DNA of 64,000 nt from Deltaproteobacteria bacterium (GTDB lineage: Bacteria > Desulfobacterota > Desulfobacteria > Desulfobacterales > UBA5852): positions 62,001 to 126,000 of the forward strand of contig JAHLLS010000010.1 of NCBI GenBank assembly GCA_020444045.1, written 5' to 3'. A program made the translations under genes and the position numbers. The notes under the pieces were generated by a model that was not told where the DNA came from, did no database searches, and saw only the letters and a list, made by a program, of their open reading frames with translations. This document shows positions 9,623-20,318 of this stretch, one piece after another. The first letter of the stretch is position 1. Each line of letters begins with the position of its first letter.

Positions 9623-10521
9623 GCCGTCACTTCCGTTCCTATCCCGCTGTCGGTAAAAAGCTCCAGCAACAAGGCATGGCGCTGGGTGCCATTGATAATC
9701 GGGACTTTTTTGACCCCGGCCTGCAATGCAGCCAGAGCGTATTCGATTTTAGGAATCATGCCACCGGAGATGGTGCCGTCGGCAATCAGCGCTTTCATTT
9801 CATTACTGCTGATGGAAGAAATCAAGCGTCCTTCCCGATTCAGCACCCCGTCCACATCCGTCAGATACACCAGTCGGCGGGCCTTGAGCGCGCGGGCAAT
9901 ATGGCTGGCCACCAGGTCGGCATTGATGTTGTACGTTTCCCCTTGCGGGCCGGTGCCGACCGGCGCCACGATAGGGATAAACCCCTTTTCGGCGATGGTG
10001 TTGATAATTTCGGGGCGGATGCGGGTCACATTGCCCACCAACCCCGGATCGATGATTTCAGGCGGCGCATCCAAGTCGTCCTGGGCGACGATCTGCAATT
10101 TCTCAGCTTCGATCAGTCCGCCATCCTTGCCGCTCAAACCGACGGCCTTGCCGCCATGCCGGTTGATCAAGGCCACGATGCTTTTGTTGACCTTGCCGCC
10201 CAGCACCATTTCAACCACATCCATGGTACGTTCGTCGGTCATCCGCATGCCGCGCACAAACTGCGGGCGAATCCCCATCTGGTCCAGTACCGAATTGATT
10301 TGGGGCCCCCCGCCATGCACCACCACAGGGTTCAGGCCGATAAATTTCAGCAGAGTGACATCCTGTGCGAAGTCATCCCGCAACTGGGAATCCACCATGG
10401 CATGGCCCCCATACTTGATGACGATCGTCATCCCGGAAAACCGGCGGATGTAAGGCAACGCCTCGACCAGGATATCGGCCACACTGGGGGCTAGCGTTTT
10501 AGGGGATGATGCCATCGTCAT
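9619..10521 (-). CDS. argB: Acetylglutamate kinase
   Basis: ArgB phosphorylates N-acetylglutamate, the usual feedback-controlled step of arginine synthesis. Amino-acid-kinase motifs are clear: [19 protein letters not shown], the substrate loop around [19 protein letters not shown] and YLTDVDGV. An N-terminal helix of about 25 residues precedes the first strand, which resembles the arginine-sensitive hexameric class; that inference rests only on the extension. It is first in the arg run and has a GGAG ribosome site. The 270-nt upstream gap carries a repeat and presumably the promoter. Confidence 0.95.
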   Translation of the reverse strand: MTMASSPKTLAPSVADILVEALPYIRRFSGMTIVIKYGGHAMVDSQLRDDFAQDVTLLKFIGLNPVVVHGGGPQINSVLDQMGIRPQFVRGMRMTDERTMDVVEMVLGGKVNKSIVALINRHGGKAVGLSGKDGGLIEAEKLQIVAQDDLDAPPEIIDPGLVGNVTRIRPEIINTIAEKGFIPIVAPVGTGPQGETYNINADLVASHIARALKARRLVYLTDVDGVLNREGRLISSISSNEMKALIADGTISGGMIPKIEYALAALQAGVKKVPIINGTQRHALLLELFTDSGIGTEVTA

Positions 10522-10660
10522 AGGCTCCTTGCTGAGAGCGGTCGAATTTGCTCCATTTACACTGTTTCCCTATTTTGATGAACTCGTAAATAAAGTCAAA
10601 ATATGATCGGTTTCGCCATCCACGCGCACGCGGGGATCCCGTCTTTTCATTTGCTTCTGG

Positions 10661-10680
10661 ACTCCCGCCTGCGCGGGAGT
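10661..10680. repeat. REP-like palindrome in the argB-hslU gap
   Basis: A 20-nt hairpin (ACTCCCGC, CTGC, GCGGGAGT) is embedded in a GC-rich stretch ending GACGGA. This is the classic look of dispersed intergenic repeats of the CCCGC-CTGC-GCGGG type that occur many times in Desulfobacterota and other genomes. Only one copy is visible in this window, so its repeat nature is inferred from the pattern. Confidence 0.55.
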
Positions 10681-10789
10681 GACGGATAGAAGATTTTTAG
10701 TGAATTCAGCTATTCTCTTCTTTTCCGATTTCCCCTTTGCGCCTGACGTTTTCAGGCGCTGGTGCAGGCAGCCCCTTGTCCTTCGATTT

Positions 10790-12166
10790 TTATAGGATAT
10801 ACCGGCTCAGATCTTCATCGTCTTTAAGACTCTGCAACCGCGACAAAACGTACTCCCGATCGATCCCGATGGTTTTGTCGTCGATATCGGGCGCATCAAA
10901 GAGAATGTCTTCCAGTAAACGCTCCATCAGGGTATGCAGTCGGCGGGCCCCGATATTCTCGGTGCGGGCATTCACCTCTTCGGCTATCGCGGCAATCGTT
11001 TCCACCGCGTCATCCTTGAAGACGAGGGTGATGCCTTCCGTTTCCAGCATCGCTTGATACTGCAGCAGCAGCGCGTTGCGCGGTTCTTTGAGTATCCGAT
11101 AGAATTCGTCTTTACCCAGCGAGCTCAGCTCCACACGGATGGGGAACCGCCCCTGCAGCTCCGGAATCATGTCAGACGGTTTGATCGTATGAAAAGCGCC
11201 AGCGCCGATGAAGAGGATGTGATCGGTTTTGACCGGCCCGTATTTGGTATTGACAGAACTGCCCTCGACAATGGGCAACAAATCCCGCTGAACCCCCTCG
11301 CGGGAAACATCGGGACCCTGCCGCCCGTCCGATCCGACGATCTTGTCAATTTCATCCAGAAAAATAATGCCCGACTGCTCCACTTTGCCGATCGCCTGTT
11401 TGACGACATTATCCATATCCACCAGGCTCTGGGCTTCTTCCTGGGTGAGAATTTCGCGGGCCTCGTGCACCTTCATTTTGCGCTTTTTGGCGTTTTTCGG
11501 CAGAAGCCCACCCAGCATATCCTTGAAGTTGAATCCCATCTCTTCCATGCCGGTGTTGGAGAAAATTTCCACCATGGGCTTGGAGCGGTCGGTCACTGTC
11601 ACTTCCACGTCACGCTCGTCCAGTTTGCCCTCCTTGAGCATGCGGCGGAGTTTTTCCCGCGTGTTGGATGGAATCTCCTGGGGCGCTTCGGCCGGTTTGG
11701 CGTTTTCCGGGGATTCCGCGGCTCTGAGTTGAAATCCACGCGGTGTCGCCGGTTTGGGCAGCAGGATATCGAGAAGGCGTTCTTCGGCCAGTTCGCGGGC
11801 CCTGGGTTGGGCGTCTTCCTGAGCCCTGGTTTTGAGCTGGTTGATGGTCAGCTCCAGCAAATCCCGTACCATGGACTCGACATCGCGTCCCACATAGCCC
11901 ACTTCGGTAAACTTGGAGGCTTCCACTTTGTAAAAAGGCGAATCCGCCAGCAGGGAGATGCGGCGCGCAATTTCTGTTTTCCCGACACCGGTGGGGCCGA
12001 TCAGGATGATATTCTTCGGGGCGATTTCATCCCGCAAGTCTTCCCTGACGTGCTGGCGCCGCCATCGGTTGCGCAGCGCGATGGCAACGGAACGTTTGGC
12101 CGGGTTCTGGCCGATGATGTATTTATCGAGCTTCCGGACCATATCGGCCGGTTTGAGTTGATCCAT
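10790..12166 (-). CDS. hslU: ATP-dependent protease ATPase subunit HslU
   Basis: HslU is the AAA+ unfoldase that feeds the HslV peptidase. The start [20 protein letters not shown] region, Walker [13 protein letters not shown], Walker [11 protein letters not shown], the pore motif GYVGRDVE and the C-terminal LSRYIL tail that docks into HslV are all visible. I take the ATG at 12166 (458 aa) with a GGGGA site upstream; the open frame extends back to 12274, but the extra 36 residues are not HslU-like. It follows hslV by 65 nt, the universal order. Confidence 0.96.
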   Translation of the reverse strand: MDQLKPADMVRKLDKYIIGQNPAKRSVAIALRNRWRRQHVREDLRDEIAPKNIILIGPTGVGKTEIARRISLLADSPFYKVEASKFTEVGYVGRDVESMVRDLLELTINQLKTRAQEDAQPRARELAEERLLDILLPKPATPRGFQLRAAESPENAKPAEAPQEIPSNTREKLRRMLKEGKLDERDVEVTVTDRSKPMVEIFSNTGMEEMGFNFKDMLGGLLPKNAKKRKMKVHEAREILTQEEAQSLVDMDNVVKQAIGKVEQSGIIFLDEIDKIVGSDGRQGPDVSREGVQRDLLPIVEGSSVNTKYGPVKTDHILFIGAGAFHTIKPSDMIPELQGRFPIRVELSSLGKDEFYRILKEPRNALLLQYQAMLETEGITLVFKDDAVETIAAIAEEVNARTENIGARRLHTLMERLLEDILFDAPDIDDKTIGIDREYVLSRLQSLKDDEDLSRYIL

Positions 12167-12231
12167 GATATCCCCATTCTTGTTGGCGGGTCGACGGACG
12201 TTTGCCGCCATATGGCGCGAAAACGGTTTTA

Positions 12232-12765
12232 CTAGGCTTCTTCGATCGTCAGTTCCTGGTTGGTGAAAACGCAAATGTCGGCCGCAATCCGCATGGCCGC
12301 CTCAACAATCTCACGGGCGGTCATGGCGGTATGGGCCGTCAGCGCCTTGGCCGCCGCCTGGGCGGCAACGCCGCCGGATCCGATGGCGAGAATACCCTCG
12401 TCTGGTTCGATCACGTCGCCGTTGCCCGATATCAGCAAGGTGCTTTCCTCGTCGGCCGCGATCATCAGGGCTTCCAGGCGCCGCAAATATTTGTCGGTGC
12501 GCCATTCCCGGGCCAGTTCCACGGCGCTGCGGATCAGGTTGCCATTGTAGCGCTCAAGTTTGGCCTCCAGTTTTTCCGATAACGTCAGGGCATCCGCCGT
12601 AGCGCCGGCAAATCCGACAATGATGCGGTCGTTATAGATGCGGCGCACCTTACGAGCATGGTGTTTGACCACCGTATTGTTCATACTGACCTGACCATCC
12701 CCGGCCACCGCCAGTTTGCCCTGATGGCGAACAGCCAAAATGGTGGTTCCTCGAATCTTCATCAT
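12232..12765 (-). CDS. hslV: ATP-dependent protease peptidase subunit HslV
   Basis: HslV is a proteasome-beta-like threonine peptidase. The catalytic Thr is exposed after removal of a short propeptide (MMKIRG before TTILAV). The Lys region KVRRIY and the family loop [12 protein letters not shown] are present. The N-terminal Met pair allows a start one codon later. With hslU it forms a cytosolic two-component protease; xerC lies 29 nt upstream, probably in the same operon. Confidence 0.96.
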   Translation of the reverse strand: MMKIRGTTILAVRHQGKLAVAGDGQVSMNNTVVKHHARKVRRIYNDRIIVGFAGATADALTLSEKLEAKLERYNGNLIRSAVELAREWRTDKYLRRLEALMIAADEESTLLISGNGDVIEPDEGILAIGSGGVAAQAAAKALTAHTAMTAREIVEAAMRIAADICVFTNQELTIEEA

Positions 12766-12794
12766 GTCTATCTCTTTCGTTTGGCCGACCGCGG

Positions 12795-13733
12795 TTATTT
12801 GCGCGGATGGGCCTTGTCGTAAACCGCCATCAGTCGATCGATGCTGACGTGGGTGTATTTCTGGGTCGTGGAAAGGCTTTCGTGACCGAGCAATTCTTGA
12901 ACCGCCCGCAGATCCGCCCCGGCATTCACCATGTGGGTCGCGAAGGTGTGGCGCAGGGTATGGGGCGAAACCGATACCAGCATCCCGCAGCCCCTCACCA
13001 GTTGATCGAGACTGCGTGCCATGGAACGGGCCGTCAGACGCCCCTTGAACTTGTTCAGGAACAAGGGCCCGGGGTGTTCGAGGGATATCCCGGTCTCACC
13101 ATAGAGACGGTCTCGGTAGCGCTGAATCGCCCGGATCGCTTTTTGCCCAATGGGGACGATGCGCTCCTTATTGCCTTTTCCGGACACCTTGATGACCAGA
13201 CCGTCAAAATCCACATCGACCGTGTCCAGGCCGGCCAGCTCGGAAACCCTGACGCCCGTCGAATATAGCGTTTCAAAGATGGCCCGATTACGCAGATCGT
13301 AAAGGGTGTCGCCGGAAACGGCATCCAGAAGGCGGAACATATCGTCGACCGTCAGATACGACGGTATTCGTTTTTCCTGCTTGGGTGTCAGCACCGCATC
13401 GGCTGGACTGCTGTCAATGTGGCCCTGCCGGATAAGAAATCGGAAAAAAGTACGGACCGCCGACAACTTGCGGGCAATCGTCGATTTGCGGTTCTTCCCG
13501 TATAATGCTGCCAGGTACCCTCGAATATCAAGCGCATCGACTTTCCGGGGATCGAAGCGGGCAAGGGCATCCCGGCGTTCTTCCGCATTTTCGCCAGCGC
13601 CCGTGATGATGACGACGAATTCCTGCAGATCCGTGCGATAAGCCCTTACGGTGTGGGCCGCGTAGCCCTTTTCCGCCGACAACGACTCTAAAAAGGATTG
13701 CAGCAGCGGTATCCGTGATGAATGCGTCGTCAA
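12795..13733 (-). CDS. xerC: Tyrosine recombinase XerC
   Basis: This is a 312-aa site-specific recombinase with an N-terminal SAM-like core-binding domain (about residues 8-110) and a C-terminal catalytic domain. The catalytic set is complete: R in [10 protein letters not shown] in [10 protein letters not shown]-x-x-R in HTLRHTF, H in LLGHESL and the nucleophile Tyr in TQKYTHV. Position beside hslUV is the usual place of chromosomal xerC, so its job is chromosome-dimer resolution with XerD rather than phage integration. Confidence 0.92.
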   Translation of the reverse strand: MTTHSSRIPLLQSFLESLSAEKGYAAHTVRAYRTDLQEFVVIITGAGENAEERRDALARFDPRKVDALDIRGYLAALYGKNRKSTIARKLSAVRTFFRFLIRQGHIDSSPADAVLTPKQEKRIPSYLTVDDMFRLLDAVSGDTLYDLRNRAIFETLYSTGVRVSELAGLDTVDVDFDGLVIKVSGKGNKERIVPIGQKAIRAIQRYRDRLYGETGISLEHPGPLFLNKFKGRLTARSMARSLDQLVRGCGMLVSVSPHTLRHTFATHMVNAGADLRAVQELLGHESLSTTQKYTHVSIDRLMAVYDKAHPRK

Positions 13734-13788
13734 CGGTTAACCTTTTTTAATGCCGGCCGATGGGTGTCACGACACCGAACAGGTCCGT

Positions 13789-14436
13789 TTATTGCGCCAT
13801 CAGCGCGCCGATCTCTTCCCAGGTTGATACTTCCCGAAACGGGTGGGGGCAGCGATTCCAGGGCTGCACGAACAGAATCGGTGTAATGCCCACACGGCTC
13901 AACAGAAAGCATGTTTCCAGCCGGTCTTCCACGAAGACATCGATGCCGGCCGCATGGAGGACCTCGGCTTTGGCGTCAAAGCCGCCAGTCGCCACGACGT
14001 CGATCTGGTCTGCGGGCAGCGGCAGGATGCTCTCCAGCCATGTTCGAATCAGGCCGGCCTCGGGGCGGGCCGTCACGAAACGCACGGGATGTCCATTTTC
14101 CCCGAATCGTGCCAGGAATCGTCGGCAACCGGCAATGGGACGCAGGCGCGGCGCATGCGTCCCATCGATGATCTGCTGGATGATCGCCTCGATGATCGCC
14201 GGCGCCAAATCGAGACAATCTTCCAGATTGTAACTGGTAATGTCCGTATAGCGAAGGTGCTGGACCCGAAAGGAATCCCGGGCGATGTCGATAAACAACC
14301 GCATCGTGTCGGCAACAACGCCGTCAATGTCAAAAGCGGTTGTTTCGGGGGCCAACCCCCGGTAGGCCACCGGCTTCACCACCGCCGCTTGGCGCCCAGA
14401 CCCGTATGGCTTTTCAATAGCGGCATCCAACGTCAT
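13789..14436 (-). CDS. HAD-superfamily phosphatase, 5'-nucleotidase-like
   Basis: This 215-aa protein carries HAD motif I as FDIDGVVADT (about residues 35-44), motif II as the T of FVTARPEAG, and motif III/IV as VFVEDRLETC. The alpha-helical cap lies between motifs I and II. This layout resembles the NT5C/5'(3')-deoxyribonucleotidase-like group, but the substrate cannot be read from sequence. The first 34 residues precede motif I and may include an over-extended start. It ends 8 nt before the next minus-strand gene's stop region, so it is likely co-transcribed with its neighbour. Confidence 0.75.
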   Translation of the reverse strand: MTLDAAIEKPYGSGRQAAVVKPVAYRGLAPETTAFDIDGVVADTMRLFIDIARDSFRVQHLRYTDITSYNLEDCLDLAPAIIEAIIQQIIDGTHAPRLRPIAGCRRFLARFGENGHPVRFVTARPEAGLIRTWLESILPLPADQIDVVATGGFDAKAEVLHAAGIDVFVEDRLETCFLLSRVGITPILFVQPWNRCPHPFREVSTWEEIGALMAQ

Positions 14437-14444
14437 GGATTCCT

Positions 14445-14771
14445 TCAGCTGGACCGCCGGGTCACGCTTTTCAAACGAGAAATTTTACGTTTGTAGATAG
14501 TGGCCAGGCGGCGATCCTTGGCTTCCAGGGCCGCCACACGCTGCACCTTCAGCTGTTTGATCTGAGCCTTTACCTCGCGGATCGAGGAACTTGCCTTTTT
14601 AGATCCGGTTTCTTCGATGCCGCGCGCTTTTTTAATCTCGGTCAGCAGCTCGGGCTTGTTCATACCGTGCGCCCCGGTGATGCCGGGAATTTCCTTGGCC
14701 AGGTCACGCAGTTCCTTGGCTGTCATTTTTTCGAGAGGTTTTTCCTTGGCTTCTTTCTTTTTTCCACCCAT
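14445..14771 (-). CDS. Rho N-terminal/SAP-like helical domain protein
   Basis: This 108-aa lysine-rich protein has, at residues 14-50, a helix-extended-loop-helix of the Rho_N/SAP kind (MTAKELRDLAKEI, then GMNKPELLTEIKKA). A second, basic coiled-coil half (IREVKAQIKQLKVQR) follows. The domain binds single-stranded nucleic acids in Rho and DNA in SAP proteins. Such small proteins are frequent in Desulfobacterota without a known role. It has a clear ribosome site (AAAGGAG) and ends 8 nt before the HAD gene. Confidence 0.7.
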   Translation of the reverse strand: MGGKKKEAKEKPLEKMTAKELRDLAKEIPGITGAHGMNKPELLTEIKKARGIEETGSKKASSSIREVKAQIKQLKVQRVAALEAKDRRLATIYKRKISRLKSVTRRSS

Positions 14772-14963
14772 GCGCCGTATTCTCCTTTCATGAAAGCATA
14801 AGCGGAGGCTGGCAAGCCCCCGCTTGTTAAAGCATTTCAGCGTTTCGCCAAAGCGCTTTGGCCTGTGGCAAACAGGATTTCGTAAAACGGTTTCAATAAA
14901 CCACTTTATCCATCGGTGTCAACTGCCTAACCCACCCGCTTTACCCAGCCGGTCTTTATTCGT

Positions 14964-15743
14964 TCAGCCCTTCGCTGTTTTGTCCTGGGTCTTCACCGCC
15001 TGATCATACGTCTTCATCAGCGGCCGGAAAAGATCGATCGGGATCGGAAAGATCGTGGTGGTATTGTTTTCACTGGCCATCTCGTTGACTGTCTGCAGAT
15101 AACGCAGTTGCAGGGCCACTGGATGCTGTTCGATAATGACGGCCGCCTCGGAAAGCTTGTCGGCGGCTTGCCGCTCACCCTCGGCGTTGATGATCTTGGC
15201 GCGCCGGTCGCGTTCCGCTTCGGCCTGACGGGCCATGGCGCGCTGCATTTCCTGGGGCAGATCGATGTGTTTGAGCTCCACCGTTGCCACTTTAATCCCC
15301 CATGGGTCGGTATGCGTGTCGAGGATTTCCTGGAGCTCGGCATTGATTTTTTCACGTTCTGCCAGCAGATCGTCCAACTCGGCCTGCCCGCAGACGCTGC
15401 GGATCGTGGTCTGAGCCAGTTGCGACATGGCATAGCTGTAGTTTTCCACCTCGATGATGGCCTTGATGGGATCGATCACCCGGAAATAGATGACCGCATT
15501 AACCTTCACCGACACGTTGTCGCGGGTGATAACATCCTGCGGGTCCACGTCGAGCGCCACCAGGCGCAGGCTGACTTTGACCATTTTATCGATGACCGGG
15601 ATAAGAATGATCAGACCCGGGCCTTTGGCATTGATGACCCGGCCGAGCCGAAAGACCACCCCGCGCTCGTACTCGTTCAAGATCTTGATGGCCGCGGTAA
15701 GGAAAAATACCGTAAGAACAATGATTAAGATGGTTGTATACAT
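14964..15743 (-). CDS. Slipin / stomatin-like SPFH-domain protein
   Basis: This 259-aa protein has an N-terminal membrane hairpin (residues 1-20) and an SPFH domain starting [13 protein letters not shown]. Typical pieces are [16 protein letters not shown]-type strands, [19 protein letters not shown] and the charged coiled coil [20 protein letters not shown]. It is a membrane scaffold facing one side of the inner membrane. It lies directly downstream of the NfeD-family protease gene, the classic slipin/STOPP operon, in which the protease is thought to cut the C-terminal region of the slipin. Confidence 0.92.
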   Translation of the reverse strand: MYTTILIIVLTVFFLTAAIKILNEYERGVVFRLGRVINAKGPGLIILIPVIDKMVKVSLRLVALDVDPQDVITRDNVSVKVNAVIYFRVIDPIKAIIEVENYSYAMSQLAQTTIRSVCGQAELDDLLAEREKINAELQEILDTHTDPWGIKVATVELKHIDLPQEMQRAMARQAEAERDRRAKIINAEGERQAADKLSEAAVIIEQHPVALQLRYLQTVNEMASENNTTTIFPIPIDLFRPLMKTYDQAVKTQDKTAKG

Positions 15744-15827
15744 CGGTCCTCCGAATGGAAATTAGGGGTTGCCGGCATCCGTTCTAGCCATTTTCAGGGA
15801 GCCGGTTTAGCAGCGCCAAAAATGCCA

Positions 15828-17117
15828 TCAGGCCTTCGAATCCGTGGCCTCCACCGTCATCGTGAGACCGTCGACGGCCAGCACGCGAACGGTCTGCCCG
15901 GCGACCAGGACGGCGTCGGCGCGCGCCTTCCAGAGTTCACCATGCACGGCCACTTTGCCCTCGGGGTCGATGGCCTGTTTGACGATGCCAATTTCACCGA
16001 TCATGCCACTGCGGCCGGTACGCGCACCGGCCACCTGGGCTTTGAAGGCCAGCCCGGCTACGACCGCAAAAAAGACCGATACGGCGCCCACCGCCGGAAC
16101 CAGCACGCCGAGGGACACCCGGATGCCATAGTCCGATTCCTTGAAGAGCATCAGGCCCCCCAGAAAAAGCGCGATGGTCCCTGCCACGCTCAACATGCCA
16201 TAGCTGGTCACCTTGATTTCCAGGATAAAGAAAATGACGGCCAGGGCCATCAACAGAATGCCAACAAAATTGACCGGCAGCACTTGAAAGGCATAGACGG
16301 CTAAAATCAGACAAAGGCCGCCGATCACCCCCGGAAAGATGGCACCGGGATGCGCCAACTCGAAATACAGTCCGGCAGCGCCGATCAAAAAGAGGATGAA
16401 AGCGATATTGGGGTCGCTGATGGCCCTCAGGACCTTTGTTCGCAGGTCTTCCTCCACCATTTTACGCGGGGCGTCCTTGAGGGCCAGAACGCCCTTGCCT
16501 TTGACCTTGCGGCCGTCGAGCAGGGTCAACAAGGCATCCATATCATCGGCCACCAGATCGATCACGTTTTCCCGCAAGGCCTCGGTTTCGGTAATCGAAA
16601 CGCTGTCCCGTATCGCCTCTTCCACCCAGTCGGCATTGCGGCCGCGCTGTTCGGCGACACTGCGGGCCTGGGCCACCATGTCGTTCACAACCTTTTCGGA
16701 CATCGTGTCATCGATGTCTTTGCCGCCGGCGCCCACCGGGTGAGCAGCCCCGATATTGGTTCCCGGCGCCATGGCGGCGATATCGGCAGCCATCGTGATC
16801 ATGACACCGGCCGATGCGGCCCGGGCACCAGACGGTGAGACAAAGACGATGACCGGCGTGCGGGCGGCCAGGATCTTGACGATGATCTGTCGCATGGATT
16901 CCGCCAATCCTCCAGGCGTATCAAGCTGAATCACGATGCAGGCCGCATTTTCGCTATCGGCGGCATCAAGCGCCTCCGCCACGAATCCGGCAACCCCCGG
17001 TCCGATCGGTGCGGCAACTTTTAAAATGTGGACGGCGGCCGCTTTCTCCGCTGCCACGTGAACGGGAATGGCCAGCAGCATTACGAGTAAAGCGAGCAGG
17101 AATCTTTCAGGGCGCAT
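15828..17117 (-). CDS. NfeD-family membrane-bound serine protease (STOPP/NfeD1b)
   Basis: This 429-aa protein has a signal/anchor segment, then a ClpP-like protease domain (about residues 30-210) with the nucleophile region SGARAASAGVMI and the lysine farther on. Four to five membrane helices follow (about 230-360), and a small OB-fold NfeD domain ends the protein (GEIGIVKQAIDPEGKVAVHGELWKA region). It partners the slipin gene just downstream. Its start overlaps the 3' end of the uracil-DNA glycosylase gene by 11 nt. Role: proteolysis at the membrane, possibly of slipin. Confidence 0.92.
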   Translation of the reverse strand: MRPERFLLALLVMLLAIPVHVAAEKAAAVHILKVAAPIGPGVAGFVAEALDAADSENAACIVIQLDTPGGLAESMRQIIVKILAARTPVIVFVSPSGARAASAGVMITMAADIAAMAPGTNIGAAHPVGAGGKDIDDTMSEKVVNDMVAQARSVAEQRGRNADWVEEAIRDSVSITETEALRENVIDLVADDMDALLTLLDGRKVKGKGVLALKDAPRKMVEEDLRTKVLRAISDPNIAFILFLIGAAGLYFELAHPGAIFPGVIGGLCLILAVYAFQVLPVNFVGILLMALAVIFFILEIKVTSYGMLSVAGTIALFLGGLMLFKESDYGIRVSLGVLVPAVGAVSVFFAVVAGLAFKAQVAGARTGRSGMIGEIGIVKQAIDPEGKVAVHGELWKARADAVLVAGQTVRVLAVDGLTMTVEATDSKA

Positions 17118-17811
17118 GATTGTATTCCCTCATCAGCAGCTTCATGTCTTCCCAGACATCACGCTTTTTTTCAGGGGATCGCAGCAGGTAAGCCGGGTGG
17201 TAGGTGGGCAGCAGGCGAATGCCGTGGTAATCGTAAAACCTTCCGCGCAGCCGCGAAATGGCCTGGTCGGTGCCGAGTAAGGTCTGAGCAGCAACTTTTC
17301 CAAGGGCAACGATAAACGTTGGCTGGATGGCGTCCAACTGCCGCTTCAGAAAAGGCAGGCACGTGTCGATTTCATCCGGCCGTGGATTACGGTTTTGGGG
17401 TGGCCGGCATTTAACAATGTTGCCGATGTAAACCTCATCGCGGGTTAACTTGATGGCCTGGATAATTCGTGTGAGCAGTTCACCGGCCGCCCCCACAAAA
17501 GGTTCCCCCTGGAGATCTTCGTCATGCCCCGGGCCTTCCCCGACAAAGACCAGCCTGGCTTTCGGGTTGCCGGCGCCAAAAACGATGTGGTGTCGCTGCT
17601 CGCACAAGGCGCATCGCCGGCAGTTCCCGATGTCTTCCCGAATGGCTTCGAGCGTCTCGGGCGTTCGGGCCAGAGGGCGATCCCACAACGCCACCCTCTC
17701 CCGGGCTTCTTCCGAGCAATCGAAACCGACGACCCCTTTTTGGCGGTATTCACGAAACGCGTGCAACAGATTATCCAGAACGGACAGGATATTGGGGGGG
17801 AGGGGTTCCAT
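17107..17811 (-). CDS. Uracil-DNA glycosylase, family 4 (4Fe-4S)
   Basis: This 234-aa protein has the family-4/5 layout. After an N-terminal extension of about 55 residues come the paired cysteines CRRCALC, the catalytic loop VGEGPGHDEDLQGEPFVG with the pocket residues of UDG4, the IGNIVKCRPPQNRNP stretch carrying further ligands, and the C-terminal leucine-loop motif HPAYLLR. It removes uracil from DNA before base-excision repair. Start and length fit long members of the family that carry an unconserved N-terminus, often confused with SPO1 polymerase-like UDGs. Confidence 0.92.
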   Translation of the reverse strand: MEPLPPNILSVLDNLLHAFREYRQKGVVGFDCSEEARERVALWDRPLARTPETLEAIREDIGNCRRCALCEQRHHIVFGAGNPKARLVFVGEGPGHDEDLQGEPFVGAAGELLTRIIQAIKLTRDEVYIGNIVKCRPPQNRNPRPDEIDTCLPFLKRQLDAIQPTFIVALGKVAAQTLLGTDQAISRLRGRFYDYHGIRLLPTYHPAYLLRSPEKKRDVWEDMKLLMREYNHAP

Positions 17812-17946
17812 GACGCGACGTTACCAGGCCTTCCATTGAACTGCGATCAGAATGATGACGGGTGCCTTAAAACATAATCGATCGTTAGAAAATAAGCCTT
17901 GCGGGCCTCATTGCAATAAGACAGGGCCGTCCCCGCCGCCATCTTT

Positions 17947-19152
17947 TCAGGGCACCGTTGTCTTCAATGCCGCGATGCGATCCAACAGGCAATGGGCCGC
18001 TTTATCTTTGGTCATCACCTCCATGGGTTCGGCCATCCCGTCGGGATAAAAGAAGGTCACCCGGTTCGTATCGCCTGCGAACCCGGAGCCCGCCGCCCCA
18101 ATCAGGTTGCCCACGATAAGATCCAGGTTTTTCGCTTTCAGTTTTTGGGTGGCATTGTTTTTCAGGTCCCGGGTTTCCGCGGCAAAGCCGATGACCAGGC
18201 GCTTTCCTTTCTGCTGACCGATCTCCGCCAGGATATCCCGGGTCTTTTCTACCTCCAGCGTCATTTTAGCGGCGCTTTTTTTGATTTTATGCTCGGCCGG
18301 CGAAGACGGGCGGTAATCGGAAACCGCAGCGGTCTTGATGACGATATCCGCATCACCAAACAGTTGGAGAACACAGTCGTGCATCTCTTGCGCCGAGGTC
18401 ACCCGGTGAACGGCCACATCGACCGGATCCGGCAGGTCGACCGGACCGCTGACCAAAATAACCGTTGCACCCCGTTGCCGTGCCGCGCGGGCAATCGCAA
18501 ACCCCATTTTGCCGGATGACGGGTTGCTGATAAACCGCACGGGATCGATGGCCTCCCGGGTCGGCCCGGCCGTAACGAGAATGGTCCGGCCGGCAAAATC
18601 GTCCGGCGCCATCACTGCGGCTATTTTCTCCATAATAAATTCAGGCTCGGGCAACCGTCCGGGCCCCACCGTGCCACACGCCAGTTGTCCGGCATCCGGA
18701 TCGACCAGGATGTTGCCATAGCCACGCAGGATTTCCAGATTGCGCTGGACGGACGGGTGCTGGTACATGTTCGTATTCATGGCCGGGCAAACGACCACCG
18801 GGGCTGTCACGGCCAGCATGTAGGTGGATAGCGCATCGTCGGCAATACCACCGGCCAGTTTGCCGATGCAATTGGCCGTGGCCGGGGCAATGACCGCCAG
18901 GTCCGTGGATTGCGCCCAATCGATATGCCGGATCGCGGCATCGCCTTCTTCGAATACACTGGTGCAGACCGGCTGTCCGGAAAGGGCTTGAAACGTCCCC
19001 GGACCGACAAACCAGCAGGCATTCTCGGTCATGATGACCCGCACGCGGGCGCCAGCTTTGGTCAAGAGGCGCAATAATTCGATGCTTTTATACGCTGCGA
19101 TGCCGCCGGTCACCCCCAGCGTCACATTTTTACCCTCGATAAAATGGCACAT
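17947..19152 (-). CDS. coaBC: Bifunctional phosphopantothenoylcysteine decarboxylase / phosphopantothenate--cysteine ligase
   Basis: CoaBC carries out two successive steps to coenzyme A. The N-terminal CoaC flavoprotein half starts [14 protein letters not shown] and has the substrate clamp [11 protein letters not shown] and the cysteine flap [10 protein letters not shown]. The CoaB half begins [20 protein letters not shown] and continues NPSSGKMG and [10 protein letters not shown]. At 401 aa it has the normal fused length. Its downstream neighbour is the UDG gene 136 nt away, so a shared transcript is possible but not shown. Confidence 0.96.
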   Translation of the reverse strand: MCHFIEGKNVTLGVTGGIAAYKSIELLRLLTKAGARVRVIMTENACWFVGPGTFQALSGQPVCTSVFEEGDAAIRHIDWAQSTDLAVIAPATANCIGKLAGGIADDALSTYMLAVTAPVVVCPAMNTNMYQHPSVQRNLEILRGYGNILVDPDAGQLACGTVGPGRLPEPEFIMEKIAAVMAPDDFAGRTILVTAGPTREAIDPVRFISNPSSGKMGFAIARAARQRGATVILVSGPVDLPDPVDVAVHRVTSAQEMHDCVLQLFGDADIVIKTAAVSDYRPSSPAEHKIKKSAAKMTLEVEKTRDILAEIGQQKGKRLVIGFAAETRDLKNNATQKLKAKNLDLIVGNLIGAAGSGFAGDTNRVTFFYPDGMAEPMEVMTKDKAAHCLLDRIAALKTTVP

Positions 19153-19218
19153 GCCGATCCCTTTACTCAGGGTGCCACAATCCCCCCTGTTATGCGTCTT
19201 CGATCCTGACCATGGCGT

Positions 19219-19716
19219 CTATTGGGCACCGGCATCCTGCATAAGACCGCCGCCGATCACCTTGGCGGAGGGTGCCACCGCAATTTCGACATACGTATAG
19301 ATCAGTTCTTCATGGATGCTGATCACCGCCGTACGGTTGATTTTCTGGAAGACAAGGATGGAACTGGTGTCGGCTGATGGCGATTTAAAGGAGGCAATTT
19401 CCTGCCATTTTTCGCGGTTCATAGCGCTCTTGAAAAAGGTAATCAGGGAATCCCGGTCGACCCAGCCCTTGACGGTCAAGATACCGGTCGTCAGGCCGGC
19501 CCCTTCGACAATATAAGTCCGTTTGGGATCAATCTCCATTTCGTTGGGCAGCAAAATGTCGTCAAAATCACGATACAGCGTTGGAGAAGTTGTATTGGCA
19601 GCACCTTCCGCCCCGGAGCCGCCGCCGTTGACACTCGAACATGCGACAAACGTCATGGCTAAAAGTGTCAGAAACAAGACATGCAGAAAACGGGTCCACC
19701 AGCGCTTTGAATCCAT
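19219..19716 (-). CDS. Lipoprotein of unknown function
   Basis: From the ATG at 19716 (GGAGGA site 5 nt upstream) the protein has 165 aa. It has a basic N-terminus, a hydrophobic stretch and a lipobox MTFVAC followed by a Gly/Ser-rich linker. The mature part is a small alpha/beta domain containing LTVKGWVDRDSLITFFKSAM, similar in style to the lipoproteins annotated DUF4136/DUF799-like, but I cannot name the family with confidence. It is probably anchored in the outer membrane and lies at the edge of the housekeeping block. Confidence 0.65.
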   Translation of the reverse strand: MDSKRWWTRFLHVLFLTLLAMTFVACSSVNGGGSGAEGAANTTSPTLYRDFDDILLPNEMEIDPKRTYIVEGAGLTTGILTVKGWVDRDSLITFFKSAMNREKWQEIASFKSPSADTSSILVFQKINRTAVISIHEELIYTYVEIAVAPSAKVIGGGLMQDAGAQ

Positions 19717-19789
19717 GAAGGTCCTCCATTGCTGTGAGTTGACGGCCATACGCCTGAGATGCATTCAATAATTATTTTGGGATGTTAAG

Positions 19790-20300
19790 GGCTCATTGGA
19801 GAAGGCCCCAGAGACTTTTACCACTGAGGGGCCATATACCACAGGCGGGCTTTGAAAGGCAACCGGAAGCCACGGTTATTGTAAGATATCCTATCCATAG
19901 GTTGCTCATATCTGAGCGTAGGAATGGCGTGGGATTCCGCTGAACTCGTCTGGAATCTGCAGCTCGGGTGCATCCTGGATCATGCACCTCAGTCAGGATA
20001 CGAGGTAGATAGGTAGGTAAGGTGCCCGGGTCGACCACCCGGCAGCCTGTCAGTATACATAGGCATCCTGGTGGTGGTGTGGTGGATGGTGTGGGCGCAG
20101 CGCAAGAGGCACTGTATGGTAGCGGCAGCGCCGAGGGTATGCCCTTAGACTATAAGTTAAGGAATGCGATCCGTTTTAACGCGAGACCCGGGCGGCAGGG
20201 GGGAAACCGGGTCATGGTCGATAAGTATACCACCTCACATTTTTGTGTCTGGAATTAAATCCTTGAAACCATGAGGTCTTTTCGGTAATATGAGTATTAA
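19790..20300. other. Intergenic stretch with GC-rich hairpins; possible structured RNA
   Basis: No convincing gene fills this 500-nt gap. It contains two strong stems: CCGGGT/ACCCGG around 20026-20042 and GACCCGG/CCGGGTC around 20185-20214. GT-rich runs (GGTGGTGGTGTGGTGG) lie between them. I could not match it to tRNA, tmRNA, 6S, SRP RNA, RNase P RNA or a group II intron end. It may be a non-coding RNA or debris of an older insertion. Confidence 0.35.
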
Positions 20301-20318
20301 CTCGCAGAGAAAAACTAA

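Noticed and set aside
12795-13733. Second integrase of a mobile element
   Set aside because: It has the XerC length and the hslVU context, so it is the chromosomal XerC.
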